DNA of 64,000 nucleotides from the IMG/VR virus record IMGVR_UViG_3300023184_005208, positions 1-64,000 of that record; one strand, written 5' to 3'. The notes below the pieces were generated by a model. That model worked only from the letters and a program-made list of their open reading frames with translations. It searched no databases and had not been told where the DNA came from. The DNA is from a virus. Both the position numbers and the translations under genes were made by a program. The stretch's first letter is position 1. Each line of letters starts with the position of its first letter. Positions 7,656 through 17,418 of this stretch are shown here, piece by piece.

Positions 7656-9283
7656 TGATAACAGTAGGATATTCAACAAGAACCCCAAACCCTGAATTCA
7701 CAGAATACTTAAAGAAAAGTTCAGGATTTAAAAAAATTAATGTAATAGAAAAAGTTAATAACGGAGAAAAATCTTTATCTCAAGTTTATAACGAAATTCT
7801 ATCCGAGTCAGAAACTGACATAGTTGTATTTTGTCATGACGACATTTACTTTGATACGACAGGTTGGTACCACAAACTGATGAAACACTTTGATAAAAGT
7901 GATTTTGGTATTATCGGTATGGCGGGCACAACCAACATGCCTGCTAGCGGTCAATGGTGGGAAGATAGAAGAAAGATGGTTGGTATTGTGAACCACGAAC
8001 ACGAAGGTAAAAAATGGGTTTCAAAATATGCCGATGACTTAAATAACAATATTAAGGAAACTATAATGGTTGATGGATTATTCTTTGCAGTTAGTAAAGA
8101 AAGATTAAAGTCAAACTTTGTCGAAGAGTTCCAAGGGTTCCATTTTTATGATGTTGCATTTTGTTTTGAGAACTTTCTTAAGGGTACTAAGGTCGGTGTA
8201 ATAACTAACATTAGAATTACTCACAAATCTATTGGTCAAACTAACCAACAGTGGGAAGATAACAAACAATTATTTGCCAACAAATATTCTGAGTTTTTGC
8301 CAGCAAAAGTCGCTTTCGATAAGAACAGGAAGTTAAAGGTTTTAATCTCCTGTATGTTCTTCAAAACTTTAACAGGTTCAGAATTATATGTTTATGAACT
8401 TGCCAAAGGATTAAAAGCACTTGGCCATAGCGTTACAGTACTTTCTCAAATTGGAGGTCCTTTAACCGATATGGCAAAAAAATTAGGAATCAAATGTGTT
8501 TCATTTGAAGAAGCACCAGGATTTAAACTTGGAGATGGTAAGTGGGGATTCAATTCACCAGAAGGGTTTAAACCATCAACTGAGAATGTTTTATACAGAG
8601 TATCAGAAGTTGATTTTGATATCATCCATATGCAACATAAACCTGTTGCAGAAAGAATGATTCAATTTTATCCTGAAATAGATAAGGTATATTCTATACA
8701 CTCTGAGGTTATTGAATTAGAAGACCCAATCAAACACGAATCAATTAAAAAATACATAGCAATTAGGCCTGAGATTAAGGATTATATTGTAAGAAATTTT
8801 GAAATACCTGAAGAAGAGATTGAGATAATTTATAATCCTGTGGATAATGAAAAATTTAAACCAGTTAAATCCGAGGTTAAAGATGCTGTTTTATTTGTTG
8901 GTACAATAGATTATCTAAGAAGAGAAGCTATAATGGATTTAATCGACTATACAAAAGATAACAATAAAGAATTGTGGTTAATGGGAGAAGATAAACAAAA
9001 TTATTTATCAACCGTTTTAACACAACCCCATGTTAAATATTTTGAATCTGGTTGGAATGTTGAAAAATTAATTAACCAATGCACAGAAACTGCAGGAATT
9101 CAATTAGGAAGAACCACAATTGAAAGTTGGTTATGTGGAAAACCAAGTTGGATTTATAGAGTTAACTCTTTAGGTAGTGTTGAATCCAAAGAAAAAACCG
9201 AAGTCCCGTCAGATTTAGAAAAATATTATACAACAAATGTTGTAAATCAAATAAAAGAAGAATACAATAAAGTCCTCTCGTGA
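7655..9283 (+). CDS. Two-domain glycosyltransferase (GT2-like plus GT4-like)
   Basis: 542 residues. Residues 1-215 form a GT-A-like domain with VVFCHDDIYFD (a DxD-type metal site), GIIGMAGT, MVDGLFFAVSKE and FHFYDVAFCF, the pattern of the 'glycosyltransferase-like' family often seen before rhamnan and O-antigen enzymes. From about 225 a GT-B domain follows: LISCMFFKTLTGSELYVYEL, HSVTVLSQIGG, VYSIHSEVIEL and IIYNPVDNEKF. The fusion suggests two consecutive transfers. The C-terminal region, TIESWLCGKPSWIY, is the GT4 donor-site helix. It overlaps its neighbour by 4 nt. Confidence 0.85.
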   Translation: MITVGYSTRTPNPEFTEYLKKSSGFKKINVIEKVNNGEKSLSQVYNEILSESETDIVVFCHDDIYFDTTGWYHKLMKHFDKSDFGIIGMAGTTNMPASGQWWEDRRKMVGIVNHEHEGKKWVSKYADDLNNNIKETIMVDGLFFAVSKERLKSNFVEEFQGFHFYDVAFCFENFLKGTKVGVITNIRITHKSIGQTNQQWEDNKQLFANKYSEFLPAKVAFDKNRKLKVLISCMFFKTLTGSELYVYELAKGLKALGHSVTVLSQIGGPLTDMAKKLGIKCVSFEEAPGFKLGDGKWGFNSPEGFKPSTENVLYRVSEVDFDIIHMQHKPVAERMIQFYPEIDKVYSIHSEVIELEDPIKHESIKKYIAIRPEIKDYIVRNFEIPEEEIEIIYNPVDNEKFKPVKSEVKDAVLFVGTIDYLRREAIMDLIDYTKDNNKELWLMGEDKQNYLSTVLTQPHVKYFESGWNVEKLINQCTETAGIQLGRTTIESWLCGKPSWIYRVNSLGSVESKEKTEVPSDLEKYYTTNVVNQIKEEYNKVLS

Positions 9284-9990
9284 TAATATTAACAACAACA
9301 TATAACTGTGCTCCTTATGTGGAAAGGTCTTTGTTAAGTATAATGTCACAAAGATTTAAAGACTTTACGTGTTATATTACTGATGACTTATCTACGGATA
9401 ATACAAGAGAAGTTATTAAAAAAACTATAGAAGGTGACTCAAGATTCATCTTAATAGAAAATCACATCAAATTATATCAACCAGGAAATTACGACCAAAT
9501 TATTAATTGGAGAGCAATACCTGGTGAAGAAATTTGCGTTGAGGTGGATGGTGACGACTGGTTACCTGACCCAAATGTTTTTACAAGAATTAATGAAGTT
9601 TATCAAGATTCAAATGTTTGGATGACAAGTGGTTCATTCAAATACCACGATGGTAGACCCGGATTTGCAAAAGCACCAACACAATTTACCAATATTAGAA
9701 AACAAACATTTACCTTATCTCATCTTAGAACTTGGAAGTCTTGGTTATGGAAAAAGATTAAAGAGGAAGATTTAAAAGATGAGAATGGTAATTATTGGAA
9801 TGTTGCTGGAGATTTATCATTTATGTTCCCAATGTTTGAAATGTCTGGAGAGGAACATTATAGATTTCTACCTGAGATAAATTACATTTATAATGAGTCT
9901 AACCCCATCAATGACCATAAAGTTAATATGGGAAATGTGGTTAGTACTGTAAACAAAATAAGAAATAAAACCGAATACGAAAAATTATGA
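9280..9990 (+). CDS. GT2 family glycosyltransferase, GTG start
   Basis: 236 residues. ILTTTYNCAPYVERSLLSI opens a canonical GT-A fold; DDLSTDNTREV and CVEVDGDDWL (the DxD metal/nucleotide-sugar motif) follow. The GTG at 9280 overlaps the TGA of the previous gene, and the N-terminal beta strand begins directly after it, which supports the start. Part of the overlapping glycan operon. It should add one sugar to a surface glycan; donor unknown. Confidence 0.88.
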   Translation: MIILTTTYNCAPYVERSLLSIMSQRFKDFTCYITDDLSTDNTREVIKKTIEGDSRFILIENHIKLYQPGNYDQIINWRAIPGEEICVEVDGDDWLPDPNVFTRINEVYQDSNVWMTSGSFKYHDGRPGFAKAPTQFTNIRKQTFTLSHLRTWKSWLWKKIKEEDLKDENGNYWNVAGDLSFMFPMFEMSGEEHYRFLPEINYIYNESNPINDHKVNMGNVVSTVNKIRNKTEYEKL

Positions 9991-10604
9991 CGCCAAACGA
10001 AAAATGGAACGCAGCTAGGGGCGATGACACTTTAATCATTGACTACCCTTTAGATGAAAATTCACAAGTTATTGAACTAGGTGGATATCATGGATTATGG
10101 ACAAAAAGAATGTCACAAAAATTTAATTGTAATATTCTAACAATTGAGCCAATTCCAGAATTTTATAACAAGATGATAAACGAATTTGATTACTATTTGA
10201 AAAATAATAGAGAAAAGATTAAAACGGAAAATTTTGGAATATCCACAGAAGAAAAAGAACTTACGTTCTCTGTTGATGGTGATGCAACATCTGCACACTT
10301 ATCATCTTCAAACCAAATTACTATCACTTGTCACACTTTAGAACATTACCTACAAAAACATAACATTGAGAAGGTTGACCTTTTACAAGTTAATATTGAA
10401 GGAGAAGAATATCCTTTATTGGAAGAATGGACTAAGTCAGGAATTATTAATAAGGTAAAATATCTTCAGGTTCAGTACCACAGATATGGTGAAAACTATG
10501 AATCAAGACATAACAACATACAAGAAAGTTTAAAAAACTTAGGATTCAAATTAAGATATGAATTTGATTTTGTATGGGAAGCATGGGAAAACACCAACAT
10601 ATAA
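9987..10604 (+). CDS. FkbM-family SAM methyltransferase
   Basis: 205 residues. SQVIELGGYHGLWTKRM is the SAM-binding glycine motif, ILTIEPIPEFY the acidic second strand, and VDLLQVNIEGEEYPLLEEW the characteristic FkbM 'D-x-x-K/N-I-D/E-x-E-G' strand. FkbM enzymes O-methylate sugars or polyketides; among glycosyltransferases a sugar O-methyltransferase is most likely. Overlaps the previous gene by 4 nt. Confidence 0.85.
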   Translation: MTPNEKWNAARGDDTLIIDYPLDENSQVIELGGYHGLWTKRMSQKFNCNILTIEPIPEFYNKMINEFDYYLKNNREKIKTENFGISTEEKELTFSVDGDATSAHLSSSNQITITCHTLEHYLQKHNIEKVDLLQVNIEGEEYPLLEEWTKSGIINKVKYLQVQYHRYGENYESRHNNIQESLKNLGFKLRYEFDFVWEAWENTNI

Positions 10605-10607
10605 TTT

Positions 10608-11426
10608 ATGAGTAACTTAATATCATGCAATTTAATGGGTGGTTTAGGTAATCAAATGTTTCAAGCGGGACACGCGTTAGCTCAAGGGTGGAAACATAAC
10701 AGAGAAACTGTTTTCATTCCGAGGTCTTGGACTCCAATGCAAGGTAGAGAGACTTTTCATTACAAAGAAAATATTTTTAGGAATTTAAAATTTGTTGACA
10801 ATATTGACGGATTTACCAAAGTTCATGAAGGACCTTGGGAATTCTCAGAAATAAATCCTGTTGAAGATAATACCGTGTTTGAAGGTTATTTCCAAAGCGG
10901 CAAAAACTTATTAGGATTCAACGATAAGATTAGAGAAACTTTTGGACCGACAGAGCAATTCATATCTGAAATTACTCATAAATATCCACAACTTAATCAA
11001 GATAATACAGCTTCGATTCATATTAGATTTGGAGATTACAAACAAAATCCGCACATACATCCGAGTGTTTCAAAAGAATACTTAGACAAAGCATTAGAAA
11101 TGATTGGTTCATACAGTCATTTATTTTTGTTTGGTGACGATAAAGAATGGTTATCAAACAATTTTACCGGTGACAATACCACTCTGGTAAATGAAGATGA
11201 TTATGTGGATATGTGGATGATGTCTCTTTGTAAAAATAATATAATTCCGAACTCCACATTTTCTTGGTGGAGCGCATTCCTTAATAAAAACATAAATAAA
11301 AAAGTAATAGCACCGTCAATTTGGTTTGGTCCAAGTGGTCCTCAAAAATACTACGATATGTATGAACCTGATTGGACTAAAATGGACGTAATCTATTCTG
11401 ACGGTGAATTAAAACCAACGAATTAA
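10608..11426 (+). CDS. GT11 alpha-1,2-fucosyltransferase-like protein
   Basis: 272 residues, close to the GT11 norm of about 280-300. MGGLGNQMFQAGHALA is the GT11 N-terminal motif, SIHIRFGDYKQNPHIH holds the H-x-R-x-G-D donor-binding motif, and NSTFSWWSAFLNKN the C-terminal motif. It transfers L-fucose, or another 6-deoxy-hexose or L-galactose, from a GDP-sugar. L-galactose is notable because a GDP-mannose 3,5-epimerase lies at 14544. Substrate inferred from family. Confidence 0.9.
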   Translation: MSNLISCNLMGGLGNQMFQAGHALAQGWKHNRETVFIPRSWTPMQGRETFHYKENIFRNLKFVDNIDGFTKVHEGPWEFSEINPVEDNTVFEGYFQSGKNLLGFNDKIRETFGPTEQFISEITHKYPQLNQDNTASIHIRFGDYKQNPHIHPSVSKEYLDKALEMIGSYSHLFLFGDDKEWLSNNFTGDNTTLVNEDDYVDMWMMSLCKNNIIPNSTFSWWSAFLNKNINKKVIAPSIWFGPSGPQKYYDMYEPDWTKMDVIYSDGELKPTN

Positions 11427-11427
11427 T

Positions 11428-12258
11428 ATGAGCGAAAAAATTAAAATTAGAAAAGTTTCCGATTATTGGGGAGAACACGATTGTTCTTCTGCAAGAAACT
11501 TACCAAAGACATTACAGTGGTTAACAAAAGAAACAAACGAACCTTATGATACAAGTGTTTATGTTGATAACTACATCAGAGATTGGGGATTAAAAGACCC
11601 GTCAATGGAAAAGATTGGATGGTTGTTAGAATCTCCACAAATGAATGAAGGAACCATCAAATATATCAAGGAAAACTTGGATATGATTAGAGAACATTAT
11701 AAAATGATTTTTACTTGTATGGATAGTCTTTTAGAACTTGGAGAACCATTTAAATACACAATATCAAATGCGGTACCTTGGATATGGCAAGAAAATAGAA
11801 TGATTCACCCAAAAACTAAATTAGTTAGTATGATTGCATCAAATAAAGGATGGTTACGTGGTCATCAAAACAGATTGAATTGGGTTGAAAAATTAAAAGA
11901 TAAAGTTGATTTATTTGGTTCAGGTAGACCGAATCAATTAAAAGATAAGGAAGATGGATTGAGAGATTATATGTTTTCAGTTTCAATTGAAAACGACAAC
12001 TCTCCAGGGTATTTTACAGAAAAATTAACAGACAATTTTGTCATGGGAACTGTACCTGTATATTGGGGTTCAAAAGAAATTGTTCACAAACATTTTGACC
12101 CAACAGGAGTAATCTTCTTAGAAGATGACCCAACATTGTCAACGTTATCTGTTGAAAAATATCAATCGATGATTCCTGCAATTGAAAGAAATTTCAAATT
12201 AGCTCAGGAACTTCCAATTGCGGAAGATTACTTTTTTGAAAAATATTTAAAAAAATGA
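11428..12258 (+). CDS. GT10 fucosyltransferase-like protein
   Basis: 276 residues. The C-terminal half has the GT10 hallmark: FSVSIENDNSPGYFTEKL, then GTVPVYWGSKEI and VIFLEDDP. The N-terminal half is a shorter acceptor domain (IGWLLESPQM). GT10 enzymes make alpha-1,3/1,4-fucosyl linkages from GDP-fucose; the fold also accepts other GDP sugars. With the GT11 neighbour this points to a fucosylated or L-galactosylated glycan. Starts 1 nt after the previous stop. Confidence 0.87.
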   Translation: MSEKIKIRKVSDYWGEHDCSSARNLPKTLQWLTKETNEPYDTSVYVDNYIRDWGLKDPSMEKIGWLLESPQMNEGTIKYIKENLDMIREHYKMIFTCMDSLLELGEPFKYTISNAVPWIWQENRMIHPKTKLVSMIASNKGWLRGHQNRLNWVEKLKDKVDLFGSGRPNQLKDKEDGLRDYMFSVSIENDNSPGYFTEKLTDNFVMGTVPVYWGSKEIVHKHFDPTGVIFLEDDPTLSTLSVEKYQSMIPAIERNFKLAQELPIAEDYFFEKYLKK

Positions 12259-13082
12259 AGTATCTAATTTTAGGTTCAGCAGGACAAATTGGCGCAGAAC
12301 TTTGTGAATTCTTAAAAAAAGGAGGTCACGAAGTTTTAACCTTTGATGTCGAAGATGACCAAATACAAGATTTGAGAATTAAAGGAATGGTTGACTCTCG
12401 TGTAAGTGAGTCAGACTTTGTAATGTTTTTGGCATTTGATGTAGGTGGTTCAAGATACTTAAAAAAGTATCAGCACACTTATGATTTTATTGATAACAAT
12501 GCAAGACTTATGGTACACACATTTCAGGCATTAAAGTCATATAGGAAACCATTTATATTTGCATCATCTCAAATGTCTAATATGTCTTATTCTCCTTATG
12601 GAGTTGCTAAGGCATTAGGAGAATCGTATACAAGAGCTTTAGGTGGTATCATAGTTAAGTTTTGGAACGTTTATGGACCTGAACATAATTTAGAAAAATC
12701 TCACGTAATTACTGACTTTATCATTAAAGCTAAAGATTATGGTCATATCACAATGATGACCGATGGAACAGAAGAAAGACAATTCCTTCATGCTGAAGAT
12801 TGTTCAAATGCGTTGATGATTTTATCTCAAAAGTATAATGAGATAGACAGAGATAAGGAATTACACATTACAAACTTTGAGTGGAATACCATTTTAGATG
12901 TCGCAAACATTATAAATGAGGATATTCCTTGTAAAATAACCCCATCAAAAGAAACAGATACAGTTCAATTAAATAAAAGAAATGAACCAGACCCATACAT
13001 TTTAAATTATTGGAAACCGACTATTTCATTAAAAGAGGGAATTAAAAAAATTATAACTCAAATACAAAATGGAACTATCTGA
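12255..13082 (+). CDS. NAD(P)-dependent sugar epimerase/dehydratase (extended SDR)
   Basis: 275 residues. YLILGSAGQIGAEL is a Rossmann GxxGxxG-type motif, FIFASSQMSN and SPYGVAKALGE carry the catalytic Ser/Thr and Y-x-x-x-K, and VKFWNVYGPEHN is the usual R-x-x-N-x-Y-G-P strand. These enzymes act on nucleotide sugars; the specific reaction cannot be read from sequence. It overlaps both neighbours and is presumably the supplier or modifier of a donor sugar for the adjacent transferases. Confidence 0.85.
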   Translation: MKYLILGSAGQIGAELCEFLKKGGHEVLTFDVEDDQIQDLRIKGMVDSRVSESDFVMFLAFDVGGSRYLKKYQHTYDFIDNNARLMVHTFQALKSYRKPFIFASSQMSNMSYSPYGVAKALGESYTRALGGIIVKFWNVYGPEHNLEKSHVITDFIIKAKDYGHITMMTDGTEERQFLHAEDCSNALMILSQKYNEIDRDKELHITNFEWNTILDVANIINEDIPCKITPSKETDTVQLNKRNEPDPYILNYWKPTISLKEGIKKIITQIQNGTI

Positions 13083-13926
13083 TATATTATCTAACCATTA
13101 TTACGAACTATATTCCCAAGAAACCAAAACCTACACTTCCAAAAAACATTCGGGACTATATTCAATTTTTAATTGGATTGTACGCAAAATTGTAATTTTA
13201 GAATTGAATGGGTTTCCAGTTGAGCATTTGGAAATAGATTATTATAACCAACAAATTTATGATTTGTTTTTTGAAAAAAAAGAAGGTAAGCTAGATTTTT
13301 CAGATATATCAGATGAAGAGAAAATTTTTTTTATAGAGAAATCAGATACCACAGGTTGGGGATTAGGTGATGATGTAAAGTTGTTGAACTTTAAAATAAC
13401 AAATAAAATTGTAAATAAATTTTTTAACCCCAGTAAGTTAGTATTGGATTGTTACAATAATCTTTTAAAGTCAAACAATATTGATTTGAATAACACAATA
13501 TTTGTTTGGGCTAGAAGTACCGATAAAGGAGGTGAAACAAAATTACCAAGTCTTGAAGCTTATTTAAAGATTATTAATTCAATCAATTTATCAGATAAAG
13601 AAATATTATTACAGACTGATGATTATAGAGTTTTAAATAGTTTTAAAGGATGTGGTCTCAATCTCAAGACAATTAAAGAGATTCCAACCTCAGAAACATT
13701 AAGAGGATTTCACATGGAAATGTGTGAAATTAGTAACGACACTTTCAAATCAAAATACAAAATAAGCAAAGATGAATATCTATTACAGATGTATTGTTTA
13801 TCTTTAATTGCAAAAAATTCATACAAATCAATCCTATATCCAGGAAATCCAACAACATACGTACCGATGATAAAGGGCTCTTTTGACGATTGTTATTTAT
13901 TTAAGGACGATAATCAACTATTTTAA
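13069..13926 (+). CDS. Probable fucosyltransferase-like (GT23/O-FucT-fold) enzyme
   Basis: 285 residues. No strong family signature, but FVWARSTDKGGETKLPSLEA resembles the H-x-R-x-x-D-K-x-x-E site of GT23/NodZ-type fucosyltransferases, followed by EILLQTDDYRVLN (the T-D-D strand) and ILYPGNPTTYVPM near the end. These three blocks occur in the same order in that fold. It overlaps the epimerase by 14 nt and continues the glycan operon. The assignment is inference from motifs only. Confidence 0.5.
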   Translation: MELSDILSNHYYELYSQETKTYTSKKHSGLYSIFNWIVRKIVILELNGFPVEHLEIDYYNQQIYDLFFEKKEGKLDFSDISDEEKIFFIEKSDTTGWGLGDDVKLLNFKITNKIVNKFFNPSKLVLDCYNNLLKSNNIDLNNTIFVWARSTDKGGETKLPSLEAYLKIINSINLSDKEILLQTDDYRVLNSFKGCGLNLKTIKEIPTSETLRGFHMEMCEISNDTFKSKYKISKDEYLLQMYCLSLIAKNSYKSILYPGNPTTYVPMIKGSFDDCYLFKDDNQLF

Positions 13927-13939
13927 TAAAAAAAAAACT

Positions 13940-14575
13940 ATGAAATCATACTCACAGTGCGGACAAGACTTATTTGTCTATTATCTGAACGAAGGAAAAT
14001 CAGGTAAATTTTTAGACCTTGGTTGTTCTTTACCAATGAAAATTAACAACACATATCTTTTAGAACTTAATGGATGGGATGGAATCTCATTAGACATCCA
14101 AGACTTTAATACACAATGGGAACAAAGAAAATGCAAATTTATTCAAGCCGATTGTCTTAATCAAAACTACAACGAATTACTTAAAGATTATTACGATGAC
14201 AAAGTAATTGATTATCTAACATTAGATATGGAAGGATGTGGTGACAGATATAAATTACTACAAAAAATTATTGAGAGTGATTACACATTCAAAATAATCA
14301 CAATAGAACACGACGCATACCTTGGAGATGAGTTTGTTAATAAAGAACAAATACCACAACGTGAATTGTTAAAATCAAAAGGATATCAATTAATTTGTTC
14401 TGACGTATCTCACGCAAAGAATCCTGAATTATTCTTTGAAGATTGGTGGGTTAATCCTCAATATTTTGAAGAGTCTGACCTTGTGTCATGGACCAGCGAT
14501 AAAACCAGCTGTGATAAAATTTTTGAAAAATTAAATATTGAATATGAAATTGCAAACGAATCAATCGACAGGTAA
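13940..14575 (+). CDS. FkbM-like methyltransferase
   Basis: 211 residues from the ATG at 13940; a longer reading into the previous gene is disfavoured because this ATG opens the family's YSQCGQDLFV start. KFLDLGCSLPMKINNTY is the SAM site, and DYLTLDMEGCGDRYKLL matches the 'L-S-x-D-x-E-G' strand of FkbM enzymes. A second methyltransferase of this type in the operon (the first is at 9987) suggests two methylated positions in the glycan. Confidence 0.75.
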   Translation: MKSYSQCGQDLFVYYLNEGKSGKFLDLGCSLPMKINNTYLLELNGWDGISLDIQDFNTQWEQRKCKFIQADCLNQNYNELLKDYYDDKVIDYLTLDMEGCGDRYKLLQKIIESDYTFKIITIEHDAYLGDEFVNKEQIPQRELLKSKGYQLICSDVSHAKNPELFFEDWWVNPQYFEESDLVSWTSDKTSCDKIFEKLNIEYEIANESIDR

Positions 14576-15665
14576 GAAAATAGTTGTGTTAGGGGGAGGT
14601 GGATTCATCGGAGGTCACCTCGCAAAAAGATTAAAAGAAGAGGGTAACCACGTTAGAATTTGTGATATTAAAAGACATGAACACTTCTATGAAGATGAGA
14701 TATGTCATGAATTTATTTTAGGGGATTTAACAGACCCTAAGGTCGTAGATTTGGTTATTGAGGAAGGGGTGGATGAAGTGTATCAATTAGCTGCTGACAT
14801 GGGTGGTGCTCTTTATATCTTCACTGGTGAGAACGATGCAAATCTTATGCACAACTCAGCAACTATTAATTTAAACGTATCAAGAGAATGTGTTAAGAAA
14901 AAAGTTAAGAAAGTATTCTACTCTTCTTCAGCTTGTATGTATCCTGAACACAATCAACTTGACCCATTAAATCCAAACTGTGAAGAAAGTTCTGCATACC
15001 CTGCAAACCCTGATTCAGAATACGGATGGGAAAAGTTATTCTCTGAAAGAGTATTTTTGGCATACCATAGAAACTATAAGTTAAATGTAAGAATTGCAAG
15101 ATTTCATAACATCTTTGGTCCACAAGGTACTTGGAAAGGTGGTAGAGAGAAATCACCAGCAGCAATGTGTAGAAAGGTTGTTGAAGCCAAAGACGGAGAT
15201 ATCATCGAAGTATGGGGTAATGGTGAACAAACTCGTTCATTCCTTTATGTTGAAGAATGCGTTGAAGCGGTTCTTAGATTAATGGAATCAGATTTTACCG
15301 GACCTGTTAACATTGGAAGTGAAGAAATGGTTACAATTAATCAACTTGCCGAAATGGCAATTAGTATATCAGGAAAAAACCTATCAATCGAAAATATTGA
15401 TGGTGAAGAGTTCGTAGAAAAATATGGATTTAAATGTCCTCTTGGTGTTAAAGGAAGAAATTCTGACAATAAACTTTATCGTGAAAAAGTTGGGTGGGAG
15501 GTTAGTCAACCTCTTTTAACAGGACTTACAAAAACTTTTTTATGGATAAAATCTCAAGTAGATACTTTAGAATTAGAAACTCCTTGGATTTACGAAAGTC
15601 CTGATGGTGGTAAAACAGTGTTTAAGAGAGAGCCTATGTCCACAAAAAGGATAAAAATTAAATAA
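14544..15665 (+). CDS. GDP-mannose 3,5-epimerase-like protein
   Basis: 373 residues from ATG 14544 (a TTG two codons earlier is less likely). VVLGGGGFIGGHLAKRL is the NAD site. SSSACMYPE holds the catalytic Cys, EYGWEKLFSE the Y-x-x-x-K, and GTWKGGREKSPAAMCRK the segment with the catalytic Lys that is diagnostic for the plant and bacterial GDP-mannose 3,5-epimerases. VKGRNSDNKLYREKVGW at the end also matches. The enzyme converts GDP-D-mannose to GDP-L-galactose or GDP-L-gulose, a possible donor for the fucosyltransferase-like enzymes upstream. It overlaps the preceding methyltransferase gene by 32 nt. Confidence 0.88.
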   Translation: MKLQTNQSTGKKIVVLGGGGFIGGHLAKRLKEEGNHVRICDIKRHEHFYEDEICHEFILGDLTDPKVVDLVIEEGVDEVYQLAADMGGALYIFTGENDANLMHNSATINLNVSRECVKKKVKKVFYSSSACMYPEHNQLDPLNPNCEESSAYPANPDSEYGWEKLFSERVFLAYHRNYKLNVRIARFHNIFGPQGTWKGGREKSPAAMCRKVVEAKDGDIIEVWGNGEQTRSFLYVEECVEAVLRLMESDFTGPVNIGSEEMVTINQLAEMAISISGKNLSIENIDGEEFVEKYGFKCPLGVKGRNSDNKLYREKVGWEVSQPLLTGLTKTFLWIKSQVDTLELETPWIYESPDGGKTVFKREPMSTKRIKIK

Positions 15666-15671
15666 AAAACC

Positions 15672-16052
15672 ATGGTATCAGTTCCAGTTAGTATTGGAGA
15701 AATGATTGATAAACTATCAATTCTTCAAGTAAAAAAAACTAAAATTTCCGATGAAACAAAATTAGATTTTGTAAATAAAGAATTTGAAATTTTATACAAT
15801 TTATCGTCAGTTTACTTAGACAACGTTGAAATCGAATCACTTTATCATCGATTAGTTGAAATCAATTCATCTCTTTGGGATGTTGAGGACAAATTAAGAA
15901 TTATAGAAAAAGAAAAAAGATTTGAAGGTGAGTTTATATCTTTGGCGAGAAAAGTATATTTTACTAATGATGAAAGATTTAGTTTAAAAAATGAAATCAA
16001 TTTGCTCACACTCTCAGAAATTAGAGAAGTTAAAGATTACGTAAAATATTAA
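15672..16052 (+). CDS. DUF6165-like protein
   Basis: 126 residues. The start VSVPVSIGEMIDKLSILQVK and the helical remainder match the DUF6165 family, which I recall from surface-polysaccharide gene clusters, where its biochemical role is unknown. It follows the epimerase by 6 nt, consistent with glycan assembly. No catalytic motif visible. Confidence 0.65.
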   Translation: MVSVPVSIGEMIDKLSILQVKKTKISDETKLDFVNKEFEILYNLSSVYLDNVEIESLYHRLVEINSSLWDVEDKLRIIEKEKRFEGEFISLARKVYFTNDERFSLKNEINLLTLSEIREVKDYVKY

Positions 16053-16069
16053 CAATTAAAAACAAACGG

Positions 16070-16810
16070 ATGGGAAAAACAACAAGGAGAGTATCTTCTA
16101 CTCAACTTTCAAATTTAAACGAAGAAAAAATCGTTAAATCAAAAAAAGAACAAATTTGTTCAATCATAAAAAGAAAAACAAAACAAAAATTTTTATCGGA
16201 AAGTCAAAAAGAATATTATGAAAAATTAGAATCAAATCAAATTACGATTTGTTCGGGACCGGCCGGTGTTGGTAAAAGTTACATAGCAATGAAAGGAGCG
16301 GTTGATTTATTAAGTGACCCAAATACTCCTTATGAAAAAATTATTATTGTACGACCAGCGGTTGAGGCTGAAGAAAAACTTGGCTCACTTCCCGGTAACG
16401 TAGAAGAAAAATTAGACCCATATATTTTTCCATCGTATTATCTATTAAATAAAATTATTGGTAAAGAGACTAGAGAAAAATTAAAAGATATTGAAGCTAT
16501 TGAAGTTTTTGCATTAGCATATATGAGAGGTATGAATATTGATAATTCAATTCTTATATTTGAAGAGGCTCAAAATTCAACTCCAAGTCAAATGAAGTTG
16601 TTATTAACAAGAATTGGATTTAACTCCAAATTTTTTATTTCAGGTGACTTAGAACAATTTGATAGACATAAAGATAAAACACAAACAGGACTTTGGGATG
16701 CCATGAAAAAATTCAGAGATTTACCAAGTGTTGGTGTACACGAATTTGGTGACGGTGATGTTGTTAGAAACCCACTTATTACACAAATTTTAAAAAGATA
16801 CGAAGAATGA
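16070..16810 (+). CDS. phoH: PhoH-family ATPase
   Basis: 246 residues. CSGPAGVGKSYIAMKG is the Walker A, IIIVRPAVEAEEKLGSLPG the PhoH-specific motif, SILIFEEAQNSTPSQMKLLL the Walker B region and FFISGDLEQ sensor 1. PhoH proteins are RNA helicase-like ATPases common in large phages; their role in infection is unsettled. Walker B reads E-E-A-Q rather than the common D-E-A-Q. It overlaps the next gene by 4 nt. Confidence 0.9.
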   Translation: MGKTTRRVSSTQLSNLNEEKIVKSKKEQICSIIKRKTKQKFLSESQKEYYEKLESNQITICSGPAGVGKSYIAMKGAVDLLSDPNTPYEKIIIVRPAVEAEEKLGSLPGNVEEKLDPYIFPSYYLLNKIIGKETREKLKDIEAIEVFALAYMRGMNIDNSILIFEEAQNSTPSQMKLLLTRIGFNSKFFISGDLEQFDRHKDKTQTGLWDAMKKFRDLPSVGVHEFGDGDVVRNPLITQILKRYEE

Positions 16811-17418
16811 AAATAGGAATAGAAATTAATGGGATATTAAGGGATACTTTAAAAAAAATCCAACAAGAATATGAAAAATGGTATCTTAACGAAAATTGGA
16901 AAGAAATGAAATTTGTTGAAGATGAAAAGGATATTGAAAGAAAAGTTATTTCTGAAGTAAGTTCTTTAAATCTAAATAATCATTTAGTTTTTAAAAATGA
17001 AGATGAGGTATACGATTTTCTCTACAAAGAACACACAATGGAAATTTTTGGTCATGCTAGCTCTGTAGAATATAGCGGAATGAATGATTTAAATGATTTT
17101 TACACTGAGATGAGGGACAATCACGATATTATTATTGTTTCTGATGAAATTGGAAAATCAAAACCTGCTTCATTGTTTTTCTTGGCAAAATTTGGTTGCT
17201 TAGTTGAACAGGTTAAATTTTATAGCGAAAGTACAATTAATTCACTTTGGGACTCCGTAGACATTTTACTTACCGCTAATCCTAATCTATTATTAAATCA
17301 TCCTAAAAATAAAAAGTTAATCAAATACGAAACATTTTATAACAAGGACATAAAAAATGAGTATTCAATTTCAACACTGAAAGAACTCAAAACTAAAATT
17401 GAAGAATTAAATGATTAA
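16807..17418 (+). CDS. Degenerate HAD-like protein (possible nucleotidase-fold)
   Basis: 203 residues. MKIGIEINGILRDTLKKI looks like the first strand of 5'(3')-deoxyribonucleotidase-type HAD proteins, but the catalytic D-x-D is replaced by E-I-N. IIIVSDEIGKSKPASLFFLA and a C-terminal DSVDILLTANPNLLLNHP fit motifs II to IV of the fold in order. If it is a HAD protein it is probably inactive or altered. Starts by ATGA overlap with PhoH. Assignment weak. Confidence 0.45.
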   Translation: MKIGIEINGILRDTLKKIQQEYEKWYLNENWKEMKFVEDEKDIERKVISEVSSLNLNNHLVFKNEDEVYDFLYKEHTMEIFGHASSVEYSGMNDLNDFYTEMRDNHDIIIVSDEIGKSKPASLFFLAKFGCLVEQVKFYSESTINSLWDSVDILLTANPNLLLNHPKNKKLIKYETFYNKDIKNEYSISTLKELKTKIEELND

